A model generated the notes under the pieces. The model searched no databases and was not told where the DNA came from. It worked only from the letters and a program-made list of their open reading frames with translations. Made by a program: the position numbers and the translations under genes. From the NCBI RefSeq assembly GCF_000263195.1, contig NC_018748.1, positions 3,906,001 to 3,970,000 on the forward strand: DNA of 64,000 bases, in the 5' to 3' direction. Below, piece after piece: positions 52,618-61,428 of the stretch. This DNA comes from Emticicia oligotrophica DSM 17448 (lineage in GTDB: Bacteria > Bacteroidota > Bacteroidia > Cytophagales > Spirosomataceae). Within the stretch, counting starts at the first letter, position 1. The number at the start of each line of letters is the position of its first letter.

Positions 52618-54342
52618 ATGAACAAGATTTTGAAATCTTTGGCAGTAGCAGCAGTAGCTGTGCTGGCGTCGTTCCAAACAATGGCACAAACTGTGCAGGA
52701 CGGACTGAAAAACTTGGATGCTGAGCGATATAATGCTGCTGAAACTATTTTCAAGCAATTGGTATCATCGGCTCCAACGGCAGAAAACTATTATTATCTC
52801 GGCTATTATTATCTTAATCTTCAAGATGGAGCCAATGATTTGGAAAAAGCTAAAGATGCATTTACAAAAGGTGCAGCACTTGATGCGAAGCGTCCAGATC
52901 CTTTGAATCGTGTTGGCTTGGCAACTGTAAAGTTATTATCGGGCGATAGAGCTGGTGCAAAGGCTGATTTTGATTTGATTAAAAAAGATACAAAAAATAA
53001 GAACGCAGATGTAATGTTTAGAATTGGTGAGGCGTATGCTTTATCAGACAAAGTAAATGACCCTGCCGAAGCAGTAACAAACATTCAAGCAGGATTAGAT
53101 TTGCAAAAAGTTAAGAATAATCCTGACTATTATATTGCAATGGCAAAAGCTTATCTCATCAAAAATGATGGTGGTGCTGCTATGACTGCATTAGAAAATG
53201 CTGCAAATATGGGTCAGAAATTAGCAAAGATTAAAACATTAATGGGTCGTGTTTGGTATCAAGGAAAACAATATCAAAAAGCTCAAGGTTTCTTTAATGA
53301 GGCAATAGCTGCAGACCCTGAATACGCACCTGCTTACTATTACTTAAGTAATTTATTTACTACATTTGGTAACTTTGGACAAGCGGCAAAAAATGCAAAA
53401 CTTGCTTTAGAAAAAAGTGAAGCTACGCCAGCTGAAAAGTTACGTTACATTAAGTTAGCGACTGCAAGTAAAGATTATGAAGGTGCTTTATCAATTTTGA
53501 ATCAAATCTTTGATACAGAAAAAGACCCAATCAAATTCCGCTTGAAAGGTTATATTCAAGTTGAAAAAGGAGAATGTGCAGATGGTGTAAAAAATATTGG
53601 CGAATTCTTGAATCAAGCAGCGAAAGAACGTCATTTAGCTTCTGACTGGGGTATGTTAGGTCGTGGGTATGCATGTATTAAAGATGACGCAAACAAGAAG
53701 TTGAATGATTCATTAGCAGTTTTCAATATGGAAACTGCAATCGAAAAAGGTGACTCGACTTATGATTATAGAGGTGCAATTGTGAATATATACAAAGCAC
53801 AAAGAAATTGGTCAAGAGTTGCTGAAAGCTATGAAAAACAAATTGCAGTATCTAAAAAGGGTGGTACAGCTACAGATTACTACAATTTAGCTGATGCTTA
53901 CATGCGTGGAAGAAATTTCTCAAAAGCTGATACTATATATTCAAAAGCAATTGAGTTATATAAAGACACATGGTTGTTCCCATATATGCAAAAAGCTCGT
54001 GCAAAACAATATGCATTAGGTACAACAGTTGATAGTACATTCTCTGCTGCTCCATATTATGAAAAATATGTGAATTTATCGACTGATGTTAATAAAGCAG
54101 ACCCTAAAAATGCTAAATATTTCTCAGAGGCTTATGGATATTTGGGTTACAAAGCATTGTTAGTTGAAAAAAATCCAGCTAAAGCTACTGAATTTATGAA
54201 TTTGGCTCTGAAGTTTGACCCAACAAATACTAAAGCACAGCAAGTGTTGCAAAGTATTAATGCTGGTACAACTCCTGCTGCAGGTACAACACCATCACCA
54301 AATAATAATTCACCTAGCGGGGGAGCTCAACCAAAAAATTAA
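52618..54342 (+). CDS. TPR-repeat periplasmic protein
   Basis: A 574-residue protein with signal peptide (ends FQTMAQ). The rest is made of helical repeats of the tetratricopeptide type from about residue 25 to 550: LDAERYNAAETIFKQLV, LEKAKDAFTKGAALDAKRPD, YQKAQGFFNEAIAADPEYAP, ATEFMNLALKFDPTNTKAQQ. The C-terminus is low-complexity (Thr, Pro, Ser, Asn rich). It follows the PstS-like gene by 207 bases on the same strand, an order I recall from other Bacteroidota. It may be a scaffold for the envelope complex; function is unknown. Confidence 0.88.
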   Translation: MNKILKSLAVAAVAVLASFQTMAQTVQDGLKNLDAERYNAAETIFKQLVSSAPTAENYYYLGYYYLNLQDGANDLEKAKDAFTKGAALDAKRPDPLNRVGLATVKLLSGDRAGAKADFDLIKKDTKNKNADVMFRIGEAYALSDKVNDPAEAVTNIQAGLDLQKVKNNPDYYIAMAKAYLIKNDGGAAMTALENAANMGQKLAKIKTLMGRVWYQGKQYQKAQGFFNEAIAADPEYAPAYYYLSNLFTTFGNFGQAAKNAKLALEKSEATPAEKLRYIKLATASKDYEGALSILNQIFDTEKDPIKFRLKGYIQVEKGECADGVKNIGEFLNQAAKERHLASDWGMLGRGYACIKDDANKKLNDSLAVFNMETAIEKGDSTYDYRGAIVNIYKAQRNWSRVAESYEKQIAVSKKGGTATDYYNLADAYMRGRNFSKADTIYSKAIELYKDTWLFPYMQKARAKQYALGTTVDSTFSAAPYYEKYVNLSTDVNKADPKNAKYFSEAYGYLGYKALLVEKNPAKATEFMNLALKFDPTNTKAQQVLQSINAGTTPAAGTTPSPNNNSPSGGAQPKN

Positions 54343-54361
54343 ACAAAGATTTTAAAATTGG

Positions 54362-54408
54362 TTAAAACAATAAAGTCTGGTATAATTTACCAGACTTTAT
54401 TGTTTTAA
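54362..54408. terminator. Terminator of the TPR gene
   Basis: A perfect 21-base stem (54362-54382 with 54388-54408) and a five-base loop, with AAAACAATAAAG at the base of one arm and CTTTATTGTTTT on the other. Confidence 0.92.
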
Positions 54409-54455
54409 ATGATAATTTATTTCTATTTAAACTTATATTTTCTAAAATAATGATT

Positions 54456-54463
54456 TATTTTTG
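54456..54463 (+). promoter_or_regulatory. -7 box of adk
   Basis: TATTTTTG is a full match to TAnnTTTG, 62 bases before the adk ATG. No TTG at the usual distance. Confidence 0.5.
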
Positions 54464-54525
54464 CCCAATCATAGTTTTTTAAAATTCACTAAAGCTAACC
54501 TCTTAATAGTTTAAGAACCACAATT

Positions 54526-55101
54526 ATGTTTAATTTAGTTATTTTCGGGCCTCCGGGTGCAGGTAAGGGTACACAATCAGCTAAGATTATTGATAAATAC
54601 CGATTAGCTCACATTTCAACTGGTGATATGTTCAGAATGCATATTAGCCAAAATACAGCTTTGGGGCAAAAAGTAAAACAAATTTTAGCAGATGGCTTAC
54701 TTGTTCCAGATTCAATAACAATTGAAATGTTGGAAGAGGAAGTACAAAATAACCCAGATGCAACAGGTTTTATTTTTGATGGTTTTCCAAGAACTGTCCC
54801 TCAGGCTGAGGCATTGGATAAATTTTTGGAAGGAAAATCAGAAAAAATCGACCTCGTTTTGCAATTAGATGTGACTGAGGAAGAAATTAAAAATAGAATT
54901 GCTGAAAGAAAAAAAGTTAGTGGTCGTGCAGATGATGATGAAGATAAACTTATAAAAAGAATTGATGAGTATTTCTCAAAAACTATTCATGTATTGCCTT
55001 ACTACCAAAATCAAGGTAAGGTAGTAAAGGTAAATGGAATTGGAGAAATTGAGTCAATTTTTAATGCTATTTGTTCAGCAATTGACGAAGCAAAAAAATA
55101 A
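54526..55101 (+). CDS. adk: Adenylate kinase
   Basis: A 191-residue enzyme (ATP + AMP to 2 ADP). Walker A loop GPPGAGKGTQ at 7-16, AMP-binding ISTGDMFR, DGFPRTVPQAEAL, and a short LID (RKKVSGRADDDEDKLIKRID) without the zinc-binding cysteines of long-type enzymes. It is 84 bases before obg, so the two may be co-transcribed, as is common in Bacteroidota. Confidence 0.97.
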   Translation: MFNLVIFGPPGAGKGTQSAKIIDKYRLAHISTGDMFRMHISQNTALGQKVKQILADGLLVPDSITIEMLEEEVQNNPDATGFIFDGFPRTVPQAEALDKFLEGKSEKIDLVLQLDVTEEEIKNRIAERKKVSGRADDDEDKLIKRIDEYFSKTIHVLPYYQNQGKVVKVNGIGEIESIFNAICSAIDEAKK

Positions 55102-55185
55102 TTCATTTTAATGAATGATGTGGACATTGTGTACTTTTTAAATTAGTTTACACAAGGTATGTACATTGATATATTGTATTAAGAT

Positions 55186-56175
55186 ATGACGAGTAACTTT
55201 ATTGATTACGTAAAAATAAATTGTGTTTCTGGAAATGGAGGAGCTGGTTCAAGGCATTTCAGAAGGGAAAAGCACGTTCCTAATGGAGGCCCTGACGGCG
55301 GTGATGGTGGAAGAGGTGGACACATTATCTTGCGTGGTAATGCTCAATATTGGACACTCTTACACTTAAAATTTCAAAAACACATCAAAGCCCAGCACGG
55401 TGTAGCAGGTGAGGGGGGACGTCGTTCGGGCAGACAAGGAGAAGATAAAATAATTGAAGTTCCACTTGGTACAATCGCTAAAGACTCTGAAACAGGAGAG
55501 ATAATAGGAGAAGTAACGAGTGATGGACAAGAAATAATCTTATTACCCGGTGGAAGAGGTGGTTTGGGTAACTGGCATTTTAGAAATTCGGTTAATCAAG
55601 CCCCCGAATACCATCAATCTGGTGATGCAGGACAAGAAGCTTGGATAATTTTAGAGCTAAAAGTTCTAGCTGATGTTGGCCTTGTAGGATTTCCAAATGC
55701 AGGTAAATCGACTTTACTTTCAGTAGTTTCTGCAGCCAAACCAGAGATAGCCGACTATGCTTTTACAACTCTTACTCCTAATCTTGGTGTAGTAGCTTAT
55801 CGTAATTTCAAGTCATTTGTAATGGCTGATATTCCGGGAATTATTGAAGGTGCTTCTGAAGGTAAAGGATTAGGTCTACGCTTCCTAAGACACATTGAAC
55901 GAAACTCAATTTTGCTTTTTGTTGTTTCAGCCGCTGCTGAAAATCCAATGAAAGAGTACAAAACTCTTCTCAAAGAATTAAAAAAATACAATCCAGAGCT
56001 ATTAGATAAAAAGAGATTACTAGGTATTTCAAAAATTGATTTGATTGACGAAAAACAATTAAAGAAAATTAAAAGTAAAGTACCTGAAGATTTACCATTT
56101 GTTTGCTTCTCAGCAGTTTCTAATCAAGGAATTGATGAGTTAAAGGACTTAATTTGGATGAATTTAGAGAAATAA
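55186..56175 (+). CDS. obgE: GTPase Obg/CgtA
   Basis: A 329-residue GTPase for ribosome assembly. The glycine-rich Obg domain spans about 1-158 ([20 protein letters not shown]); the G domain has G1 [12 protein letters not shown], switch [11 protein letters not shown]3 [20 protein letters not shown] and G4 SKID. It has no C-terminal OCT domain, which is variable in the family. No promoter is clear in the 84 bases after adk. Confidence 0.97.
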   Translation: MTSNFIDYVKINCVSGNGGAGSRHFRREKHVPNGGPDGGDGGRGGHIILRGNAQYWTLLHLKFQKHIKAQHGVAGEGGRRSGRQGEDKIIEVPLGTIAKDSETGEIIGEVTSDGQEIILLPGGRGGLGNWHFRNSVNQAPEYHQSGDAGQEAWIILELKVLADVGLVGFPNAGKSTLLSVVSAAKPEIADYAFTTLTPNLGVVAYRNFKSFVMADIPGIIEGASEGKGLGLRFLRHIERNSILLFVVSAAAENPMKEYKTLLKELKKYNPELLDKKRLLGISKIDLIDEKQLKKIKSKVPEDLPFVCFSAVSNQGIDELKDLIWMNLEK

Positions 56176-56748
56176 AAGATTAAATCTAAAATTAAGGATT
56201 TAATATAAAAACTTAGAAAGTTAAACGGTTTTGTTTCTCTAGGTTATAAAAACGTTTTCATATAATTTAAAATTGTCATTCTAGTTCATATTGAGCTTCT
56301 TGGGAAATTTGTTTAGTAAAAGCTTAAATCTTGAAGAGCATAGATATGTTATTCTACCCTAATCTATTAAAATTGTTGTCACTTATCAAAAAAATGGTAG
56401 CCGTAATTCAACAATTTACTTATTCTCAACCTACTATTATTTAGTTAGTATAATAGGAAAAGTAATCTAGTAGTTATTTATTTTAAGTGGTTTTATTCAA
56501 TAGATGCCAAGTGAACATTTGTTCTGTGATAAGGCTTCTTAAGGTGTTGAGTATAATTAGTTGTAATTTCTTCTAATTAAGCGATTGTTGCCAACGATTT
56601 CAAACTTTTTCCATTTTATATTGATAGTATAGTATTTGAACACTTGAATAATTTTTTTAATCAAGAATCGTATATATAATATTGATTAAAGGAAATACCC
56701 ATTTTAATTTTGCATGAGGTATTTAAAACCGAACCCATACATAAAAAA
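56176..56748. other. 573-base AT-rich region upstream of the SASA-type gene
   Basis: No convincing coding frame, RNA gene or repeat was seen between obg and the esterase gene. The only clear element is the promoter at 56682-56712. The length is unusual for this compact segment. Confidence 0.6.
56682..56712 (+). promoter_or_regulatory. Promoter of the SASA-type esterase gene
   Basis: TTG (56682-56684), 20 bases, then TAATTTTG (56705-56712), a full consensus match. The last three bases are also the TTG where the longest open frame starts, which rules that codon out as the translation start; the ATG at 56749 follows. Confidence 0.78.
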
Positions 56749-59697
56749 ATGAATTATTTAAAGATTGGGTTAGTCATGTTAATGAATTTGATTCTTTTAG
56801 ATTCTTTTTCGCAAATACAGATAACCTTTCCAGTTACAAGAATTGTTTTTCAAAGAAACAATCAGAACCAAGCAAGTATAAACATTGCAGGTAGTTATTT
56901 CCAACAACTAGATAAAATTGAAGTGAGAGCCGTACCTGTAACAAGTGGTCAAGGTACCGAAACTTCTTGGAATGTTGCACAAAATTTTAATAATAACGGA
57001 ATTTTTAATACCACAATAACATTAAGTGGTGGTTGGTATAACATTGAGGCTAGAGGTATTTTAAATGGTAATATTGTAGCTTCTACTAAGTTAGAAAAAG
57101 TTGGTATCGGAGAAGTATTTATCGTAGCAGGTCAATCAAATGCCCAAGGAGACCCTGCCTATTCGGGTGCTCAAATTGGAGCTACTGACGATAGAGTCTC
57201 AACGATAAACTATTATGACCCCATTCTGAATGAAGATAACCTTCCGTTTCAGTTCTCACAACTAGGCAATAATACCAAAATGGCACCATATAATTATGTG
57301 CCATGGTTTTGGGCAAGGCTTGGTGATAAGTTAGTTCAAAAGCTAAATGTGCCTGTGCTTTTCTATGGAGCTGCCTTAGGTGGTTTAAGTTGTGAAGTTT
57401 GGCGACGTTCCGCTGATGGTGAAGATTTGAGAAATGAGTTGCCAATATTTGTGAAAGTTGCAGGCATGCCTTACAGAGGTTTAAAGGCTGCTTTACAACA
57501 TTACGTTACACGCACAGGAGTAAGAGGAGTTTTGTGGCAACAGGGAGAAAGTGATGATAAGTCGAATGCTGAGTATTATTACAATAATCTAAAAACGATT
57601 ATTGAAAAAAGTAGGTCAGATGCAAGAAAGAATGATTTAGCATGGGTAGTTGCACGTTCATCAAGAAATCCTTTTGTTTGGCCTGCGGTAATCGAAGGCC
57701 AAAACCTAACAATCCAAAGAATTTCAAATGTCTTCACTGGTCCAAGTACTGATGAAATTGTTGGTACGAATTTTAGAGCAGATGGTATACATTTTTTTAA
57801 TGATGGCTTAGCCGTTGCTGCCGACTATTGGAATAGTTTTTTGGATAGGAATTTCTTTGCTAATTCACAACCACTGATGGCTCGCAGTTTACCAGTTGTA
57901 AATATTGCTTGTAATTCAGACGCAACAATTAATAAATTTACAATCAGTACTGGTGGTTACCCATTTTATAAATGGAGTAATGGGATTACTACAAATGTTA
58001 TTTCAGCCACAAGTGGAACCTATTCATTTAAAGCCATTGATGATGTCGGAAATACAGTTTTTTCACAGCCATTTACACTTTCACCCAATAATGATGTAAC
58101 ACAACCCTCCATTACAGCTAATGGAAATACTACTTTTTGTGATGGACAAGGAGTGTTATTGACTTCAAATTTAGCTACTGGAAATGTTTGGAGTAATGGC
58201 GAAAGAGGGCAATCAATCATTGCTCGCAAGGCCGAAAGTTATTCGGTGGTAAATTATTCACTAAATGGCTGCAAATCTAAAGTGTCAAATTCGATTAGTA
58301 TTAGTACAATTCCTTCACCAATAAATGTTATTAATACTACAAAATCTATCCCTATTTGCCCAGACGAAACCCTTGAACTTTATACCAATAATAACGATGG
58401 GGTTTCGTATTTGTGGAATACAAACGAAACGTCTAAGCGTATAACTGTTAGTAAAGAGGGTACATATAATTTAAAAATAAAGGGACAAAATGGATGTGAA
58501 TCACAATCTTTTATTGATGTGGTTTATAGACCAAGACCTACAACAAATATTTTGGCTGATGGGGAAACAAGCTTCTGTTTAGGTAAAAGTGTTAATATAT
58601 TTTCTGAAAATAATTTTGCTACCTATTTGTGGAATACTGGTGCTACAACAAAATCCATCAATGTAAGAACTGACGGTGTTTATACTTTAAGAGTGAAAGA
58701 TAGTTTTGGTTGTACTTCTGATGTCATTTCAAAAAAAATAACCGTAAATTCATTACCACAAATAAAAATTGTTGTGGAAGGATTAGATAGTTTTTGTGAA
58801 GGAAATGTGGTTAAACTTTCACCAATCGTTCAATCAGCAATTGGCTATAAATGGAGCACAGGGGAATCAACAAGAGAAATATATACTTCAAAAGAAGGCT
58901 TATATACACTTGCTATAAAAGATGAAAATGGATGCGAATCATCTCCAGATTCACTGAATTTAAAATATATACCTTCTCCCACTGCAACCATCACAACCTC
59001 TAATCAATCTAATACGATTTGTAATGGAATGATATTAGTTTTGAGTAGTAGCGATGCCGCTGCTTATTATTGGAGTAATGGCTCAAATAGTAAAGATATA
59101 AAAGTAGATAGGGCGGGCGTTTATACATTGACTATCAGAGACGAAAAAAACTGTTTTTCGAAACCGAACTCAATCACAGTAGATGTCAAGGAGAACCCAC
59201 CATCACCAACTCTTAATGTAGATGGGGCATTTCAGTTATCAGCAATATTGCCAACTACATCAATGTCTAACATTCTTTTTAATTGGAAAAAAGATAATGA
59301 AGAGCTTTCAGCGATAACCCCAATTTTAAAAGCGAATACCTCAGGAAATTACTCGGTAAGAACGATTGTTAAATATCCATTGCCCGATAATAAAAATCTA
59401 ACATGTTTTTCAACTTATTCAAATAACATTAATGTTTTCGTACCATATCTTGATAAAGGCTTGAGAGTATATCCAAATCCAAATCCAAATGGGATAATTA
59501 CTTTGGAAACTATTGATGATAATCCAAATGCAATAATTAGCGTATTTAATATAATTGGAGAGAAAGTTTATACAAGTTATTTGTCGGATTTGAAAGAAAA
59601 ACGAACCCTTGATTTAAGACAATTGGAGAAAGGAGAATACATTCTTCGACTACACAGTGGGAATTATGAAGCATCTTCTCGAATAATTATCAAATAA
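56749..59697 (+). CDS. Secreted SASA-type esterase with Ig-like repeats and T9SS sorting domain
   Basis: A 982-residue protein. Signal peptide (about 1-22), an N-terminal beta region, then the SASA/SGNH-like esterase: Ser130 in VAGQSNAQGD, VLWQQGESD in the middle block, and Asp345/His348 in RADGIHFF. Six Ig-like repeats follow from about residue 395, each marked by Y-x-W-(S/N)-x-G and a later GxYxL (YLWNTGATTKSINVRTDGVY, YKWSTGESTREIYTSKEGLY). The last 75 residues (RVYPNPNPNG, VFNIIGEKVY, LRQLEKGEYILRL) are a type A T9SS sorting domain. It is probably a surface-attached or secreted deacetylase of acylated sugars; substrate unknown. Confidence 0.9.
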   Translation: MNYLKIGLVMLMNLILLDSFSQIQITFPVTRIVFQRNNQNQASINIAGSYFQQLDKIEVRAVPVTSGQGTETSWNVAQNFNNNGIFNTTITLSGGWYNIEARGILNGNIVASTKLEKVGIGEVFIVAGQSNAQGDPAYSGAQIGATDDRVSTINYYDPILNEDNLPFQFSQLGNNTKMAPYNYVPWFWARLGDKLVQKLNVPVLFYGAALGGLSCEVWRRSADGEDLRNELPIFVKVAGMPYRGLKAALQHYVTRTGVRGVLWQQGESDDKSNAEYYYNNLKTIIEKSRSDARKNDLAWVVARSSRNPFVWPAVIEGQNLTIQRISNVFTGPSTDEIVGTNFRADGIHFFNDGLAVAADYWNSFLDRNFFANSQPLMARSLPVVNIACNSDATINKFTISTGGYPFYKWSNGITTNVISATSGTYSFKAIDDVGNTVFSQPFTLSPNNDVTQPSITANGNTTFCDGQGVLLTSNLATGNVWSNGERGQSIIARKAESYSVVNYSLNGCKSKVSNSISISTIPSPINVINTTKSIPICPDETLELYTNNNDGVSYLWNTNETSKRITVSKEGTYNLKIKGQNGCESQSFIDVVYRPRPTTNILADGETSFCLGKSVNIFSENNFATYLWNTGATTKSINVRTDGVYTLRVKDSFGCTSDVISKKITVNSLPQIKIVVEGLDSFCEGNVVKLSPIVQSAIGYKWSTGESTREIYTSKEGLYTLAIKDENGCESSPDSLNLKYIPSPTATITTSNQSNTICNGMILVLSSSDAAAYYWSNGSNSKDIKVDRAGVYTLTIRDEKNCFSKPNSITVDVKENPPSPTLNVDGAFQLSAILPTTSMSNILFNWKKDNEELSAITPILKANTSGNYSVRTIVKYPLPDNKNLTCFSTYSNNINVFVPYLDKGLRVYPNPNPNGIITLETIDDNPNAIISVFNIIGEKVYTSYLSDLKEKRTLDLRQLEKGEYILRLHSGNYEASSRIIIK

Positions 59698-59729
59698 AAA
59701 AGGGGTGAAAATATTTTCACCCCTTTTTT
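59696..59729 (+). terminator. Terminator of the esterase gene
   Basis: A 16-base stem (59696-59711 with 59714-59729) around GGGGTG/CACCCC, starting at the last two bases of the stop codon, with a T-rich tail. Confidence 0.92.
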
Positions 59730-59732
59730 ATT

Positions 59733-59762
59733 TTGTTTCTAAGTATAACAATAGTAATTTTG
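59733..59762 (+). promoter_or_regulatory. Promoter of the nuo operon
   Basis: TTG (59733-59735), 19 bases, then TAATTTTG (59755-59762), a full consensus match. Predicted start near 59769 gives a leader of about 70 bases before nuoA. Confidence 0.75.
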
Positions 59763-59839
59763 GAACATAAAAGGCAACAGTAAGTGAAAAGCTTAAAATA
59801 GATTATTAAACAATTTTGACTACTGTTAATTATTTAGAT

Positions 59840-60214
59840 ATGAAAGAATTTTTGCCATCAGATTTTCTCCCAATTATAGTACAGCTTTTAGCTGCTATAG
59901 GTTTCATCGTAGTAACAATGTTTGTTACTCATGCTATAGGTCCAAAACGAAGTAGCTCACAAAAAGATGCTCCATTTGAATGTGGAATTGACTCGGTAGG
60001 TGATGCTCGTGCTCCTATATCAATCAAATATTTCTTAACGGCCATTTTATTCGTACTTTTTGATGTTGAGGTTATTTTTATGTACCCTTGGGCGGTTAAC
60101 TTCAAGAAATTAGGTTGGTTTGGCTTTGGAGAAATGGTTGTGTTCCTAGCATTGTTAATGGCTGGTTTCTACTATATCATACGTAAAGGCGTATTGAACT
60201 GGGAAAGAGACTAA
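59840..60214 (+). CDS. nuoA: NADH-quinone oxidoreductase subunit A
   Basis: A 124-residue membrane subunit of complex I with three membrane segments and the NuoA motif KDAPFECGIDSVGDARAPIS-like core (KDAPFECG, then FDVEVIFMYPWAV). A TTG at 59816 would add eight residues; the ATG at 59840 gives the normal N-terminus. First gene of the nuo run. Confidence 0.96.
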   Translation: MKEFLPSDFLPIIVQLLAAIGFIVVTMFVTHAIGPKRSSSQKDAPFECGIDSVGDARAPISIKYFLTAILFVLFDVEVIFMYPWAVNFKKLGWFGFGEMVVFLALLMAGFYYIIRKGVLNWERD

Positions 60215-60240
60215 TAATTTGTTTGAACCCAAACAAATTA
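60215..60240 (+). other. Hairpin between nuoA and nuoB
   Basis: TAATTTGTTTG (60215-60225) and CAAACAAATTA (60230-60240) form a perfect 11-base stem with a four-base loop, starting right after the nuoA stop codon. No T-run follows, so it is not a normal terminator; it could protect or process the transcript. Confidence 0.7.
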
Positions 60241-60305
60241 ATATAACACTTAGTTGAATAATAGAAATTGTGTTCCTACAATTATACTATTGATAATCAG
60301 ATAAT

Positions 60306-60851
60306 ATGAGTAATCAAATAAAAACTATAGAAGCTCCTGAAGGATTTGAAGGGTCAGGCTTTTTTGCAACTTCATTCGAAAAAGTAATTGGTATTGCACG
60401 TAGTAAATCTTTATGGCCATTACCATTTGCCACTTCTTGTTGTGGTATTGAGTTTATGGCTACGATGGGAGCTCACTACGATATTTCACGATTTGGTTCT
60501 GAACGTCCAAGTTTCTCTCCTCGTCAAGCAGATTTGCTAATGGTTATGGGAACAATAGCTAAGAAAATGGCTCCAATTGTAAAGCAAGTATATTTGCAAA
60601 TGGCCGAACCACGTTGGGTGATTGCTGTTGGTGCTTGTGCTTCAAGTGGTGGTGTGTTCGACACTTACTCTGTTTTACAAGGTATTGACCGCGTTATTCC
60701 AGTTGATGTGTATGTGCCTGGTTGCCCGCCTCGTCCTGAACAAATTTTGGATGGTTTGATGCAAATTCAAGAATTGGCTATTAATGAGTCACTTCGCAGA
60801 AGAAATACTGATGAATATCAAGCTTTATTGCAATCATACAATATTCAATAA
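60306..60851 (+). CDS. nuoB: NADH-quinone oxidoreductase subunit B
   Basis: A 181-residue subunit carrying iron-sulfur cluster N2. The cluster cysteines are in [23 protein letters not shown] and [11 protein letters not shown]. It is part of the peripheral Q-module at the quinone site. Confidence 0.97.
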   Translation: MSNQIKTIEAPEGFEGSGFFATSFEKVIGIARSKSLWPLPFATSCCGIEFMATMGAHYDISRFGSERPSFSPRQADLLMVMGTIAKKMAPIVKQVYLQMAEPRWVIAVGACASSGGVFDTYSVLQGIDRVIPVDVYVPGCPPRPEQILDGLMQIQELAINESLRRRNTDEYQALLQSYNIQ

Positions 60852-60895
60852 AGTACAGATTTCGTTTTGAAGAAAGCTTAAATTTTAGAATTAGA

Positions 60896-61393
60896 ATGAC
60901 AAATCAACAAATAGCTGAAGATATAGTAGCCAAATATGGCGAGAACGTGCATTCTTTTGAGGAACCTTGGGGATTGCTTACGTTCACCACTAATCGTCAG
61001 AATATCATATCGCTTCTTGAATATCTAAAACAACACGAAACGTTTCGTTTTACTTTCTTAACCGATTTGACGGGTATTCATCTTCCTGATAATCAAGGAG
61101 CTGAGTTTGGAGTGATTTATCACCTGCATAGTTTAGAAAATAACGTTAGAATTCGTATAAAGGTATTCTTATCGCAAGAAGACATTCACATTCCAACTGC
61201 TACCACTATATGGCCTTCAGCAAACTGGATGGAAAGAGAAACTTACGATTTCTTTGGAATCATTTTCGATGGTCACCCTAAATTAATCAGAATCTTGAAC
61301 ATTGAAGAGATGGATTATTTCCCAATGCGTAAAGAATATCCACTCGAAGATGCTACTCGTCAAGATAAGATTGATGCCTTGTTTGGAAGATAA
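60896..61393 (+). CDS. nuoC: NADH-quinone oxidoreductase subunit C
   Basis: A 165-residue subunit of the Q-module, with the family motif WPSANWMERETYDFFGIIFD followed by LIRILNIEEMD and FPMRKEYPLED. It is encoded separately from NuoD, not fused as in E. coli. Confidence 0.96.
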   Translation: MTNQQIAEDIVAKYGENVHSFEEPWGLLTFTTNRQNIISLLEYLKQHETFRFTFLTDLTGIHLPDNQGAEFGVIYHLHSLENNVRIRIKVFLSQEDIHIPTATTIWPSANWMERETYDFFGIIFDGHPKLIRILNIEEMDYFPMRKEYPLEDATRQDKIDALFGR

Positions 61394-61428
61394 AACTAAA
61401 TAGAATAAGTTTCATTATAAGTCCTTAA

